Origin: DYJE01 sp964637565
GTDB lineage: Bacteria > Desulfobacterota > Desulfobacteria > Desulfobacterales > Desulfolunaceae
Assembly (NCBI GenBank): GCA_964637565.1
Contig: CAZWTY010000046.1
Coordinates: 1 to 31,110 of the forward strand
DNA: 31,110 nucleotides
Direction: 5' to 3'
The position numbers and the translations under genes were made by a program. Positions 23,644 through 30,464 of this stretch are shown piece by piece. The notes below the pieces were generated by a model, which worked only from the letters and a program-made list of their open reading frames with translations, was not told where the DNA came from and ran no database searches. Position 1 is the first letter of the stretch, and each line of letters starts with the position of its first letter.

Positions 23644-24227
23644 AGAAGCATCATCTCCGCGATGGTGTGGCGTAATCTGTCTCTGATACCCGTCGTTTCC
23701 CGGAGTTTGCGCTCCAGAATGGCCATGTCCATGTAAAAGGGTGTCCGGTCAAAAGGGATGTAATCCATGGACCGTGTGAGGTCGGTGAAAAGGTCGCAAC
23801 CCTGGCTCCGGACCGGGTCGTGGCCTGGTTTTCTCAGTTCGTGGGCCAGGCCGTGAAGGCGGCAGATCATCGGCCGGAACCGGTAAATCAGGCAGAGCCC
23901 GTCTTGGTTCAGGGGGCACATGATCCGGGGCGTCTCGCCCCGGGCTTCCAGGAGCCGGGTATCCCTCGCCACGTTTTCGGCGCGGCCCATGGCCTCGGCG
24001 AGCGTATCGGAATCCAGGCCCGCCAGGCCCTCTCGCAGGTAAAGGTACTCCAGGAGGGTGTGGTGGTGAAACCGGGTCAGGCAGCAGTTGTCGGCGCAGC
24101 CCGTGCAGTGGAAGCCATAGGCTTTGGCCACCTGGTCATAGGCCCGGTCCATGGACGAGAATAACGTTTCCAGGGCGGGCAGCCAGGTCTCACGGTCGAT
24201 ACGGTGCACAGCGTCTTTGAAATCCAT
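23640..24227 (-). CDS. YkgJ-family cysteine-cluster protein (2)
   Basis: A 195-residue YkgJ-type protein with C41-x2-C44-x3-C48-C49 (CTGCADNCC), then C104 (MCPLNQDGLC), C112 and C122 (RPMICRLHG). The set matches that of its neighbour at 22864-23643, but outside the motifs the two share little, so they are diverged paralogues, perhaps forming a hetero-pair. It starts 3 bp after the dGTPase stop and ends in a 4-bp overlap with the next gene, hence tight translational coupling. The biochemical role of the family is unknown. Confidence 0.82.
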   Translation of the reverse strand: MDFKDAVHRIDRETWLPALETLFSSMDRAYDQVAKAYGFHCTGCADNCCLTRFHHHTLLEYLYLREGLAGLDSDTLAEAMGRAENVARDTRLLEARGETPRIMCPLNQDGLCLIYRFRPMICRLHGLAHELRKPGHDPVRSQGCDLFTDLTRSMDYIPFDRTPFYMDMAILERKLRETTGIRDRLRHTIAEMMLL

Positions 24228-24230
24228 GCA

Positions 24231-25295
24231 TCACACCAGGGGCAGGGGAAAGAACAGTCTGGAGTAAAGGTCCAGGGCGTGACGGTCTGTCATGCTGGCG
24301 ATAAAGTCGCAGATCCGGCGGTCATGGGGATCGTTCACCGCGCAGTTTTCCATTTCGATATCGACGAGTTCCAGTTCGAAACGTTCGCAGTTCCGGGTGT
24401 CCAGGAAGTACTGGTAGATGTCTTTGAGGATCTTCATGGATTTTTCGAATTCGCCGTGAACCTGGGGGGACCGGTACACGTTTTCGTAGAGGAATTCCCG
24501 AAGAAGGGACATGGCTTCTTTGACCGGGGGGCTGACACGGAGGATGAATTCGCCGTTATCAGGCCCGGAGTTTTCGATCAGGGCCGTGACCATGGCCGTG
24601 GCCCGCTGGGCGTGGGAGTTGCCGAGAATCCGCGTGCACAGATCCGGAACCTGGTTTTCCGTGATCACGCCGCTTCGTATGGCGTCGTCCAGGTCGTGGT
24701 TCAGGTAGGCCATGATGTCGGCCACCCGCACGATCCGGCCTTCCACGGTGGCGGCCATGTCGTCGGGATTGCTGGAGATCACGTCGCCGTACCCTTTGGA
24801 ATGCTTGATGATCCCGTCACGGACTTCCAGGGTCAGGTTCAGGCCCTTGCCGTCTTTTTCCAGGACATCCACCACCCTCAGACTCTGGCTTGTATGGGAA
24901 AAATCAATGGAGTAGATCTGTTTCAGGGCCGTTTCCCCGCTGTGGCCGAAGGGGGTGTGCCCCAGGTCGTGGGCCAGGGCGATGGCCTCGGTGAGGTCTT
25001 CGTTGAGCCGCATGGCCCGGGCGAGGGTCCGGGCGATCTGGGCCACTTCCAGGGTGTGGGTGAGCCGGGTCCTGTAATGTTCGCCCAGGGGCGAAAGGAA
25101 AACCTGGGTTTTGTGCTTGAGGCGCCTGAACGCGTTGGAATAAAGGATCCTGTCCCTGTCACGCTGGAACTCGGTTCGGATGGGGCAGCGGTCTTCCTCG
25201 GCCAGCCGGCCTTTGGACTCGGCACTCAAACATCCGTATTCGCAGATGAACTCCCGTTCTTTTTTTTCATACTCTTCCCGAATAGACATTTTCAT
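24231..25295 (-). CDS. dgt: dGTPase-like HD-domain triphosphohydrolase
   Basis: A 354-residue HD-superfamily protein of the Dgt family, which cleaves dNTPs (dGTP in E. coli) to the nucleoside and triphosphate and so trims the dNTP pool. Motifs seen: RDRDRILYSNAFRRLKHKTQVF, RTRLTHTLEVAQIARTLARA with H80, LAHDLGHTPFGHSGE with H109-D110, and a later conserved Asp region (AYLNHDLDDAIRSG). It is nearer the shorter dGTPase-like group (about 330-380 residues) than E. coli Dgt (505). The start at 25295 has only a weak GACGGG upstream; ATG 25289 is an alternative. It heads an operon with two YkgJ genes. Confidence 0.85.
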   Translation of the reverse strand: MKMSIREEYEKKEREFICEYGCLSAESKGRLAEEDRCPIRTEFQRDRDRILYSNAFRRLKHKTQVFLSPLGEHYRTRLTHTLEVAQIARTLARAMRLNEDLTEAIALAHDLGHTPFGHSGETALKQIYSIDFSHTSQSLRVVDVLEKDGKGLNLTLEVRDGIIKHSKGYGDVISSNPDDMAATVEGRIVRVADIMAYLNHDLDDAIRSGVITENQVPDLCTRILGNSHAQRATAMVTALIENSGPDNGEFILRVSPPVKEAMSLLREFLYENVYRSPQVHGEFEKSMKILKDIYQYFLDTRNCERFELELVDIEMENCAVNDPHDRRICDFIASMTDRHALDLYSRLFFPLPLV

Positions 25296-25352
25296 CCCGT
25301 CACGCAGTCCGAAAGCAGATTCATCCTAAACCCCCTCTTTCACCAGACATGG

Positions 25353-25364
25353 TGTTTATAAACA
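25353..25364. promoter_or_regulatory. TGTTTATAAACA palindrome upstream of dgt
   Basis: A perfect 12-bp palindrome in the 129-bp gap between the dGTPase gene start and the end of the sigma-54 activator gene. The same 12 bases recur at 27165-27176, on the other side of the activator gene. It may be an operator of an unknown regulator, or it may contain the -10 (TATAAA) of the dgt promoter. Confidence 0.45.
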
Positions 25365-25424
25365 AAGAAGTTATATAGATCAGAAACTTCCATTAAACAA
25401 CCCCAAGCTGATTATTTTTCCGGC

Positions 25425-27056
25425 TCAGGAAAGTCCGAATTCCCTGAGCCTTCGCCACAGGGTGGTGATGCTGATCCCAAGAATCCCCGCCGCGGCGGTT
25501 TTGTTGCCAGCTGTCCGCTCCAGGACGTTCCGGATGTAACGCCGCTCCAGCTCCCGGAGGTCGGGCAGGTCGGCGCCGATCACCGCCACCGATTCCATGG
25601 CGTTCTGGGTCAGGGTGAGGGGCAGGTGGGTTTGCCGGATCAGGTCGTCACCGGCAAACACCATGGCGTACTGGATGCAGTTTTCCAGTTCCCGGACATT
25701 GCCCGGCCAGGAATAGGCCTCCATGCAGTGAACCGCCTCGGGCGAGATGCCGGGGTGTTCGGGGTTGTTCTTTTCGATGAAATGACGGGCCAGGACAAGA
25801 ATGTCTTCGGGCCTTTCACGCAGGGGGCTGAGGTGGACCGGCACCACGGCGATCCGGTAGAACAGGTCTTCGCGGAAGGTGCCTTCCTGGATCATTTTCT
25901 TGAGATCCCGGTGAGTTGCCGACACGATCCGGCACTGGATCGGGATGTGCCGCACCCCGCCCACAGGCCGGATTTCCTTTTCCTGAAGGGCCCGGAGCAG
26001 TTTGGCCTGAAGTTCCAGGGGCAGTTCCCCCACCTCGTCGAGGAAGAAGGTGCCGGAACCCGCTTCTTCCAGAAGGCCTTTCTTGTCGCTGTTGGCTCCG
26101 GTGAAAGCCCCTTTCACATGGCCGAAAAATTCCGATTCCAGAAGGTCTGCGGGCAGGGCGGCGCAGCTTACGGCCACGAACGGCGCGTTTTTCCTCGGGG
26201 AATTCTCGTGGATGAACCGGGCGATCAGCTCCTTTCCCGTGCCGCTTTCTCCCTGGATCAGGACCGGGGCGGCGGTGGGGGCCACTTTCTTGGCCACCTC
26301 CAGGCTCTGGCTCATGCCGGCGCTGCGGTGGACAATGCCCGCCACCTGCTGTTCGGTTCGGATCTTCTTTTTGAGGGAGGCCAGTTCCAGGTTCTGTTTG
26401 TTGAGGTGCTTCCGGTAAGTGTCCAGGGTCTGGCTAAGCTGCTTGATGTGCTCGTCCAGATGGTTCAGCTCGAGCCGCCTGCGCAGGTGGTCCGGATCAA
26501 TGCCCCAGTCCGCGAGGCGCCGGCCCTCGAACACACAGGCGGGGTGTCCGGCCGCCTGACACTGGATTTCCTGGACCAGGACGTCTTCTCCAAGAACCGT
26601 GCTCACATACCCGCTGGCCATGCCCGCCAGGATGGTGCATACCGGCTTGTCGCTGGGGCCGAAGTTGGTCAGCCAGCTTACAGCCTGGAACGAGTCTTTG
26701 ACGCTCACCTTGCCGCTCCCCCCTGTGTCGATCACGCCTGAGGCGATGTCGGCCACCGATTCGCTGATGATACCTGAAAAATCCAGGAGTTTGGCTCCGG
26801 CTTTCAGCTGCTCTTCCACACTGTCGAAACTGTAGAGTTCCTTGAGGTTCATGGCGGAGGTGATGCCGATTTCGTAACCGAAGCGGATCATCACCACTTC
26901 CATTTTGTCTTTGTCCATGATCTGCATCAGGTCCCGGATGATGTTCACCAGAGCCGCCGTGGGGAGGATCAGAACCCGCTGGGAACCCAGGAACAGGTTT
27001 TTCCCGTGGGCGTCGGTGCGGATGATTTCGAAACGTTTCAGGTCGTCGGCTTTCAT
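25425..27056 (-). CDS. Sigma-54-dependent activator, XylR/DmpR/MopR type
   Basis: A 543-residue enhancer-binding protein. The N-terminal XylR-N/V4R sensor domain (about 5-185) has C140, E163, C166 and C174. Their spacing (23, 3, 8) equals that of the zinc ligands C155, E178, C181 and C189 of MopR, a phenol sensor. A coiled linker (about 195-235) follows. The AAA+ domain has Walker A GESGTGKE (269-276), GAFTGA (316-321, the sigma-54 contact loop) and Walker B FFLDEVG (337-343). A Fis-type helix-turn-helix closes it (about 503-541). Aromatic or other small-ligand sensing is inferred. It is divergent from a sigma-54 promoter at 27197-27212. An 8-bp inverted repeat overlaps its stop (25422-25451) without a T-run. 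Confidence 0.92.
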   Translation of the reverse strand: MKADDLKRFEIIRTDAHGKNLFLGSQRVLILPTAALVNIIRDLMQIMDKDKMEVVMIRFGYEIGITSAMNLKELYSFDSVEEQLKAGAKLLDFSGIISESVADIASGVIDTGGSGKVSVKDSFQAVSWLTNFGPSDKPVCTILAGMASGYVSTVLGEDVLVQEIQCQAAGHPACVFEGRRLADWGIDPDHLRRRLELNHLDEHIKQLSQTLDTYRKHLNKQNLELASLKKKIRTEQQVAGIVHRSAGMSQSLEVAKKVAPTAAPVLIQGESGTGKELIARFIHENSPRKNAPFVAVSCAALPADLLESEFFGHVKGAFTGANSDKKGLLEEAGSGTFFLDEVGELPLELQAKLLRALQEKEIRPVGGVRHIPIQCRIVSATHRDLKKMIQEGTFREDLFYRIAVVPVHLSPLRERPEDILVLARHFIEKNNPEHPGISPEAVHCMEAYSWPGNVRELENCIQYAMVFAGDDLIRQTHLPLTLTQNAMESVAVIGADLPDLRELERRYIRNVLERTAGNKTAAAGILGISITTLWRRLREFGLS

Positions 27057-27087
27057 GGCGTCTCCATGGGAAGTGGGTTGATTTGGA

Positions 27088-27117
27088 CTTTAACATTTGA
27101 AAACCATCTTTTCAAAT
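27088..27117. promoter_or_regulatory. Putative enhancer (UAS) palindrome overlapping the activator's own promoter
   Basis: ATTTGAAAA-CCATC-TTTTCAAAT (27095-27117) has perfect 9-bp arms. Its centre is about 116 bp before the expected start of the sigma-54 transcript, the usual enhancer distance. On the minus strand TTGAAA (27115-27110), 16 bp and TTAAAG (27093-27088) form a plausible sigma-70 promoter for the activator gene, which the palindrome covers. Autorepression, as known for XylR, would follow. Confidence 0.6.
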
Positions 27118-27163
27118 TGAAAATATGGTTCGGGGGACAAAGGGTGTAATAAATCGCATCTAT

Positions 27164-27177
27164 CTGTTTATAAACAG
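27164..27177. promoter_or_regulatory. Palindrome containing TGTTTATAAACA
   Basis: CTGTTTATAAACAG, a perfect 14-bp palindrome about 50 bp before the expected sigma-54 transcript start. Its 12-bp core is identical to that at 25353-25364. It lies between the putative enhancer and the -24 box, where a second regulator or a bending protein could act. Confidence 0.5.
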
Positions 27178-27196
27178 TATAATAAATATTCGTTTC

Positions 27197-27212
27197 TGGC
27201 ATGGGTGATGCA
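27197..27212 (+). promoter_or_regulatory. Sigma-54 (-24/-12) promoter
   Basis: TGGCATGGGTGATGCA fits the consensus TGGCACG-N4-TTGCA at 11 of 12 defined positions apart from the T for C after TGGCA and A for T before TGCA. The invariant GG (27198-27199) and GC (27210-27211) are 10 bp apart. It drives the gene at 27261 and lies divergent to a sigma-54 activator gene. Confidence 0.85.
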
Positions 27213-27260
27213 AATTCTCAATATCGTTTTTACCAACACGCATGAGAAAAGGAAACAGCC

Positions 27261-27794
27261 ATGACCACAGCAAAATCGAACGGACAACACCGGGCCAGCA
27301 TTCTGATGGCCCTTTTCACACTGATCATCACAGCCATTGTCATGACCTGGAACGCAGCTCCCGCCGATGCCCTGGAACGGATGAGCGACACGGAGCTCGC
27401 GGCTGTGACAGGCCAGGCCGGTTTCGCCGGCATGCTGTCCGCAGTCACGGGTATGGATATTCACCAGGGCGAAACGGTGCTGGCCATCGGCTGGGCGGCG
27501 GACCCGTCCAGGGATAAAAACGGCGCCTGGCTCAGCATGGCGGACATCGGGTACGACGGAACGTTTCACAGGAGCCTGGCCGAGGCTGGAGCCCGGGTCA
27601 GCACCGACAGCAACGGCCACACCCTGATCACCATGGACCAGACGGTGCTTATGGATGTGAAAAATTTTCACGCCAGCTTCAGGCTGGGGACCGAACCGGG
27701 GGCCGGAGACACTTTGGGAGTCCTTCACATCGCCAGCCTCACGGCCACGGTGTCCGGCACGATACGGATCTCCCAGGTTCAGCCGGGTATCTGA
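27261..27794 (+). CDS. Exported VTGQAG-motif protein (FilA/DUF6160-like N-terminus)
   Basis: A 177-residue protein with a long signal peptide: hydrophobic core about 15-30, probable cut after A37 in PADA/LE. Directly after it stands LERMSDTELAAVTGQAGF (38-55). This is the L-x-x-M-x-D-x-x-L-x-x-V-T-G-Q-A-G motif at the mature N-terminus of some surface or pilus-related proteins of gamma-proteobacteria (FilA-like). The rest is beta-rich, with polar repeats of alternating pattern (TLITMDQTVLMDVKNFHASFRLG and TATVSGTIRISQV). It should be periplasmic or surface-exposed. AAGGA (27248-27252) sets the start. Its sigma-54 promoter and the divergent activator imply expression only on a specific signal. 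Function unknown. Confidence 0.72.
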   Translation: MTTAKSNGQHRASILMALFTLIITAIVMTWNAAPADALERMSDTELAAVTGQAGFAGMLSAVTGMDIHQGETVLAIGWAADPSRDKNGAWLSMADIGYDGTFHRSLAEAGARVSTDSNGHTLITMDQTVLMDVKNFHASFRLGTEPGAGDTLGVLHIASLTATVSGTIRISQVQPGI

Positions 27795-27915
27795 TACGGC
27801 GCCCCTTTACATCTTGGTTTTCATCCATTACACTGGACCATCGCTTAAGCCGGTTTTGGGGTGTTTCCACGTTAGGGCCCATCCCCTTCCGGCTGTTTGC
27901 CACGATCCGAAAAAA

Positions 27916-27931
27916 CGGCCTGGCCAGGCCG
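27916..27931 (+). other. G+C-rich palindrome next to a ribosome site
   Basis: CGGCCTGGCCAGGCCG is a perfect 16-bp palindrome (6-bp stem, GGCC loop). It ends at the first G of the GGGGG run that serves as the Shine-Dalgarno of the gene at 27945, so folding could reduce its translation. No T-run follows, so it is not a clear terminator. The 150 bp from 27795 hold no gene. Confidence 0.45.
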
Positions 27932-27944
27932 GGGGATGAAAACC

Positions 27945-28508
27945 ATGAACACCCACCATCTGGTTCTGGGAACCCTGATCGATTTTCTCAGCGGGGCCGA
28001 GATCACCGACACCCATGACGAGCGTTACCGGCAGAAGATCGCCCGGATCCTGGTCCTTGAAAAGGGATTCGCCCCCTCGGACATCCGGGCGGGCAACCGG
28101 CTCAGGGTCTCGGCGTCAGGTAAATGCGCGACGATTCCCGTGGATTTCCTGGTTCATGTGGGAGAAAGGGCCATGATGCTGGTCAAGTACGGCCCCGGTT
28201 CCATCATCACCCGTCATCGTCCGGCTCTGGCCGCCTCCCGGCTGATGGCGCCCCACCAGATTCCCGTGGTGGTGGTGACCAACGGCGAACAAGCCGACAT
28301 TCTCAGCGGCCTCACAGGCCGGGTCACGGCGTCGGGCCTCGATGCCATTCCGGACAAAGAGGCCGTGGAAAAGCTGGCCATGGAACCTCCGCAAGCCATC
28401 TCACCTGGGAGGGCTGAACGGGAATCACGGATTCTCTTTGCCTTTGACGTGGACGGAAGCTGTCCCTGTGACAGCGATATTTGCAGGATGGACCATCATG
28501 AATCATGA
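27945..28508 (+). CDS. HsdR-N-like (type I restriction R-subunit N-terminal domain) small protein
   Basis: A 187-residue stand-alone protein resembling the HSDR_N_2 nuclease-like domain. It has RQKIARILVLEKGFAPSDI (R28...E39), IPVDFLVHVGERAMMLVKYGPG with D67 and K81, and the VVVTNGEQADIL strand typical of the family. In a PD-(D/E)xK fold, D67 and K81 would fit, but the middle acidic residue of the D/ExK box is Val (MLVKY), so catalysis is doubtful. The C-terminus adds a Cys set, C173, C175 and C180. No HsdS or HsdM gene is near, so it is not part of a restriction system here. ATG 27945 fits GGGGG at 27931-27935. It overlaps the deaminase gene by 11 bp. Confidence 0.72.
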   Translation: MNTHHLVLGTLIDFLSGAEITDTHDERYRQKIARILVLEKGFAPSDIRAGNRLRVSASGKCATIPVDFLVHVGERAMMLVKYGPGSIITRHRPALAASRLMAPHQIPVVVVTNGEQADILSGLTGRVTASGLDAIPDKEAVEKLAMEPPQAISPGRAERESRILFAFDVDGSCPCDSDICRMDHHES

Positions 28509-29001
28509 GCATTACATGGGGCTGGCCCTGAACCAGGCGAAACAGGCCCTGGCAGAAAACGAGTTTCCCGTGGGCTGCGTCATCGTCCATCGGGGAAAGG
28601 TGGTGGCCGAATCCAGGAGAACCAGCACATCCCCCGGTTCCACCAACGAGCTCGATCATGCGGAAATTCTGGCCCTTCGCCGGTTTTCAGCCATCGTTCC
28701 GTTCGAAGAACGGCACGAGGCGGTTCTGTACGCCACCATGGAGCCCTGCCTGATGTGTTTTGCCGCCATCATGCTGAGCGGCATCCGTCATGTGGTCTAC
28801 GCTTACGAGGACGCCATGGGAGGAGGCACGGCCTGTCCCAGGGCCAGCCTGCCGACTCTTTACAGCAAGGCGGAGATGGAGGTGGTCCCCGGGGTTCGGA
28901 GAACGGAGAGTCTCGACCTGTTCCGCCGTTTTTTCCTGCTTCCGGAGAATCGTTACTGGAAAGACAGCTATCTGGAAAGTTACACCCTGTCAGCGACCTG
29001 A
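28498..29001 (+). CDS. Zinc-dependent nucleoside/tRNA deaminase (TadA/CDA superfamily)
   Basis: A 167-residue cytidine-deaminase-fold protein. The zinc and catalytic signature is H54-A-E56 (LDHAEILAL) and P83-C84-x2-C87 (MEPCLMC), with FPVGCVIVHRGKVVAES before it and IRHVVYAYEDAMGGG after it. The layout fits TadA (A34-to-inosine in tRNA) and also the guanine/nucleoside deaminase branch. The long C-terminus (KAEMEVVPGVRRTESLDLFRRFF) leans to the latter, so no gene name is given. The start at 28498 is inside the preceding gene (11-bp overlap), with GCAGGA upstream. It is co-transcribed with the HsdR-N-like gene and lies before the infC operon. Confidence 0.82.
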   Translation: MNHEHYMGLALNQAKQALAENEFPVGCVIVHRGKVVAESRRTSTSPGSTNELDHAEILALRRFSAIVPFEERHEAVLYATMEPCLMCFAAIMLSGIRHVVYAYEDAMGGGTACPRASLPTLYSKAEMEVVPGVRRTESLDLFRRFFLLPENRYWKDSYLESYTLSAT

Positions 29002-29038
29002 CGTCGCAGGCCATGAAGATGGGCAATAAATATTTTTT

Positions 29039-29117
29039 TCTTGCAATTCAAAGGATTCTTCTATAAAAAGATCGGTTGTTAATCACCCGAGTGGATTGCC
29101 ATGCCCTTTGGCTGGCA
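29039..29117 (+). promoter_or_regulatory. Putative infC promoter and leader hairpin
   Basis: TCTTGC (29039-29044), 17 bp and TATAAA (29062-29067) form a possible promoter; TTGCAA (29041-29046) with a 15-bp spacer is an alternative. A leader hairpin follows: TGCCA-T-GCC (29097-29105), loop CTTT, GGC-TGGCA (29110-29117), 8 bp with one bulged T. A leader of about 80-90 nt precedes infC. Confidence 0.45.
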
Positions 29118-29157
29118 AATATCGGATTATTGAACAGTGTCCCATGAGGAGGAAAGC

Positions 29158-29670
29158 ATAGCTAGCCGCGACCAGATCAACATAAACAGAAAAATAAGAG
29201 CCAAAGAGGTTCGGGTAATAGACCCTGAAGGGAATCAGCTCGGCATATTGCCCTTGCATCAGGCCCTTGCTTCTGCAAGCGAATTCAACCTCGACCTGGT
29301 TGAAATCTCTCCCAACGCTTCTCCGCCTGTCTGCAAAATCATGGATTTCGGCAGGTTCAAGTACGAGGAAACAAAGAAGAAGCAGGAGGCCAAGAAGAAG
29401 CAGGCCGTCGTTCAGCTCAAGGAAATCAAGGTGAGACCCAAGACAGGCGAGAACGACCTTCAGACCAAGGTTGGACATATCCTGAAGTTCATCGCCAAGA
29501 AAAACAAGGTCAAGGTCACCTGCGTTTTCAGGGGCCGGGAAATCACCCTGTCGGCCCTGGGCAAGGACGTGCTCACACAGATCGCTACAGCCACGACTGA
29601 CGTGGCGGTGGTGGAACAGGCCCCCAAGTTCGAGGGCCGCTCCATGTTTATGATTCTTGCTCCAAAGTAG
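29158..29670 (+). CDS. infC: Translation initiation factor IF-3, apparent ATA start
   Basis: A 170-residue IF-3, which binds the 30S subunit and checks start codon and initiator tRNA. Both domains are complete: ININRKIRAKEVRVIDPEGNQLGILPLHQAL at the N-terminus, a lysine-rich linker (EETKKKQEAKKKQ), then LKEIKVRPKTGENDLQTKVGHILKFI to the end. The best start is ATA 29158: GAGGAGG (29146-29152) ends 5 nt before it. The next in-frame candidate, GTG 29137, has no ribosome site and would put the SD inside the gene. Rare start codons (AUU in E. coli) are known for infC and serve autoregulation, since IF-3 rejects them. It heads infC-rpmI-rplT-pheS. Confidence 0.95.
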   Translation: MASRDQININRKIRAKEVRVIDPEGNQLGILPLHQALASASEFNLDLVEISPNASPPVCKIMDFGRFKYEETKKKQEAKKKQAVVQLKEIKVRPKTGENDLQTKVGHILKFIAKKNKVKVTCVFRGREITLSALGKDVLTQIATATTDVAVVEQAPKFEGRSMFMILAPK

Positions 29671-29859
29671 AGGGTCGCGGGTTCATCCTCACTGGCCGGA
29701 CCCATCCTTGACGTAAACTAAGGATGAGTTCATGGAAAAACATGCAGGAACCGATGGCGTGGTCTGCCCAGACAGGTTCGCGCCATATGTGTTAGTCCGG
29801 AAACCGTGGGGTCCCGGATGACTGTACAACGCATATGGAGTTATCAAGGAGATATCAAG
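29671..29859 (+). other. Structured infC-rpmI spacer, possible L20 translational operator
   Basis: The 189-nt spacer holds CATCCTT (29703-29709) pairing with AAGGATG (29720-29726). Another CATCCT lies just upstream (from about 29684) and could compete for the same partner. CCGGACCC (from about 29696) can pair with GGGGTCCCGG near 29808-29817. In E. coli, L20 represses rpmI through a pseudoknot between this region and the infC part. A similar role is inferred, not shown. Confidence 0.4.
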
Positions 29860-30057
29860 ATGCCCAAAATCAAGACAAACAGATCCGCCGCCAAACGTTT
29901 CAGAGTCACCGGAACAGGAAAATTCAAATTTGAAAAAGCTTTTGGCGGACACATTCTGACCACCAAATCAAGAAAACGTAAACGTTCCCTTCGCAAGGGA
30001 AACATCATCGACGCGACGAATGTCAAAGCCATCCGAAGAATGCTGCCCAACGGCTAA
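29860..30057 (+). CDS. rpmI: 50S ribosomal protein L35
   Basis: A 65-residue L35 of standard length: MPKIKTNRSAAKRFRVTGTGKF, then HILTTKSRKRKRSLRKG and the closing VKAIRRMLPNG. It belongs to the large subunit and binds 23S rRNA. AAGGAG (29846-29851) sets the start at 29860; upstream in-frame codons are not part of the gene. It lies between infC and rplT in the usual order, 43 bp ahead of rplT. Confidence 0.97.
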   Translation: MPKIKTNRSAAKRFRVTGTGKFKFEKAFGGHILTTKSRKRKRSLRKGNIIDATNVKAIRRMLPNG

Positions 30058-30100
30058 CCGGCCTTTGTTCTGGCGTTAAAAAGATTGAAGGAGATAGATC

Positions 30101-30448
30101 ATGCGAATCAAACGAGGTTACAAAGCAAGAAAACGCAGAAAAAAGGTGCTGAAACTGGCCAAAGGTTTCCGCGGGGCACGGAGCAAGCTGTTCAGAACGG
30201 CGGCCGATTCCGTTGACAAGGCCCTGATGTACGCGTTCAGAGACAGAAAACAGAAGAAACGTAATTTCAGGAGACTCTGGATCGCCCGTATCAACGCGGC
30301 GGCACGGATGAACGACATGAGCTACAGCAAGTTCATCCACGGCCTGAAAGCCGCCAACATCGGCCTTGACCGTAAAGTCCTCGCCGAAATCGCGATTTTA
30401 GATCCCGCGGCCTTCAAGCTGATCGCCGGACAGGCCGCCAACGCCTAA
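30101..30448 (+). CDS. rplT: 50S ribosomal protein L20
   Basis: A 115-residue L20, an early-binding large-subunit protein needed for 50S assembly. It has the basic N-terminal extension (MRIKRGYKARKRRKKVLKLAKGF) and the globular RLWIARINAAARMNDMSYSKFIHGLKAANIGLDRKVLAEIA. AAGGAG near 30089 sets the start. In many bacteria it also represses translation of its own operon by binding mRNA that mimics its rRNA site. A long hairpin follows before pheS. Confidence 0.97.
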   Translation: MRIKRGYKARKRRKKVLKLAKGFRGARSKLFRTAADSVDKALMYAFRDRKQKKRNFRRLWIARINAAARMNDMSYSKFIHGLKAANIGLDRKVLAEIAILDPAAFKLIAGQAANA

Positions 30449-30464
30449 GACCCATCGCTTTTTT

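Noticed and set aside
25422..25451. Terminator of the sigma-54 activator gene
   Set aside because: The 8-bp stem GGCTCAGG/CCTGAGCC is perfect, but on the minus strand it is followed by GGAAAAATAAT, not by a T-run.
24204..26741. Plus-strand ORFs of 385 and 371 residues opposite dgt and the sigma-54 activator
   Set aside because: The opposite frames contain complete HD, AAA+ and Fis motifs; these ORFs show no known pattern.
28342..28497. 52-residue N-terminal extension of the deaminase
   Set aside because: It overlaps the well-supported HsdR-N-like frame, and the deaminase fold starts at residue MNHEHYMG (28498).
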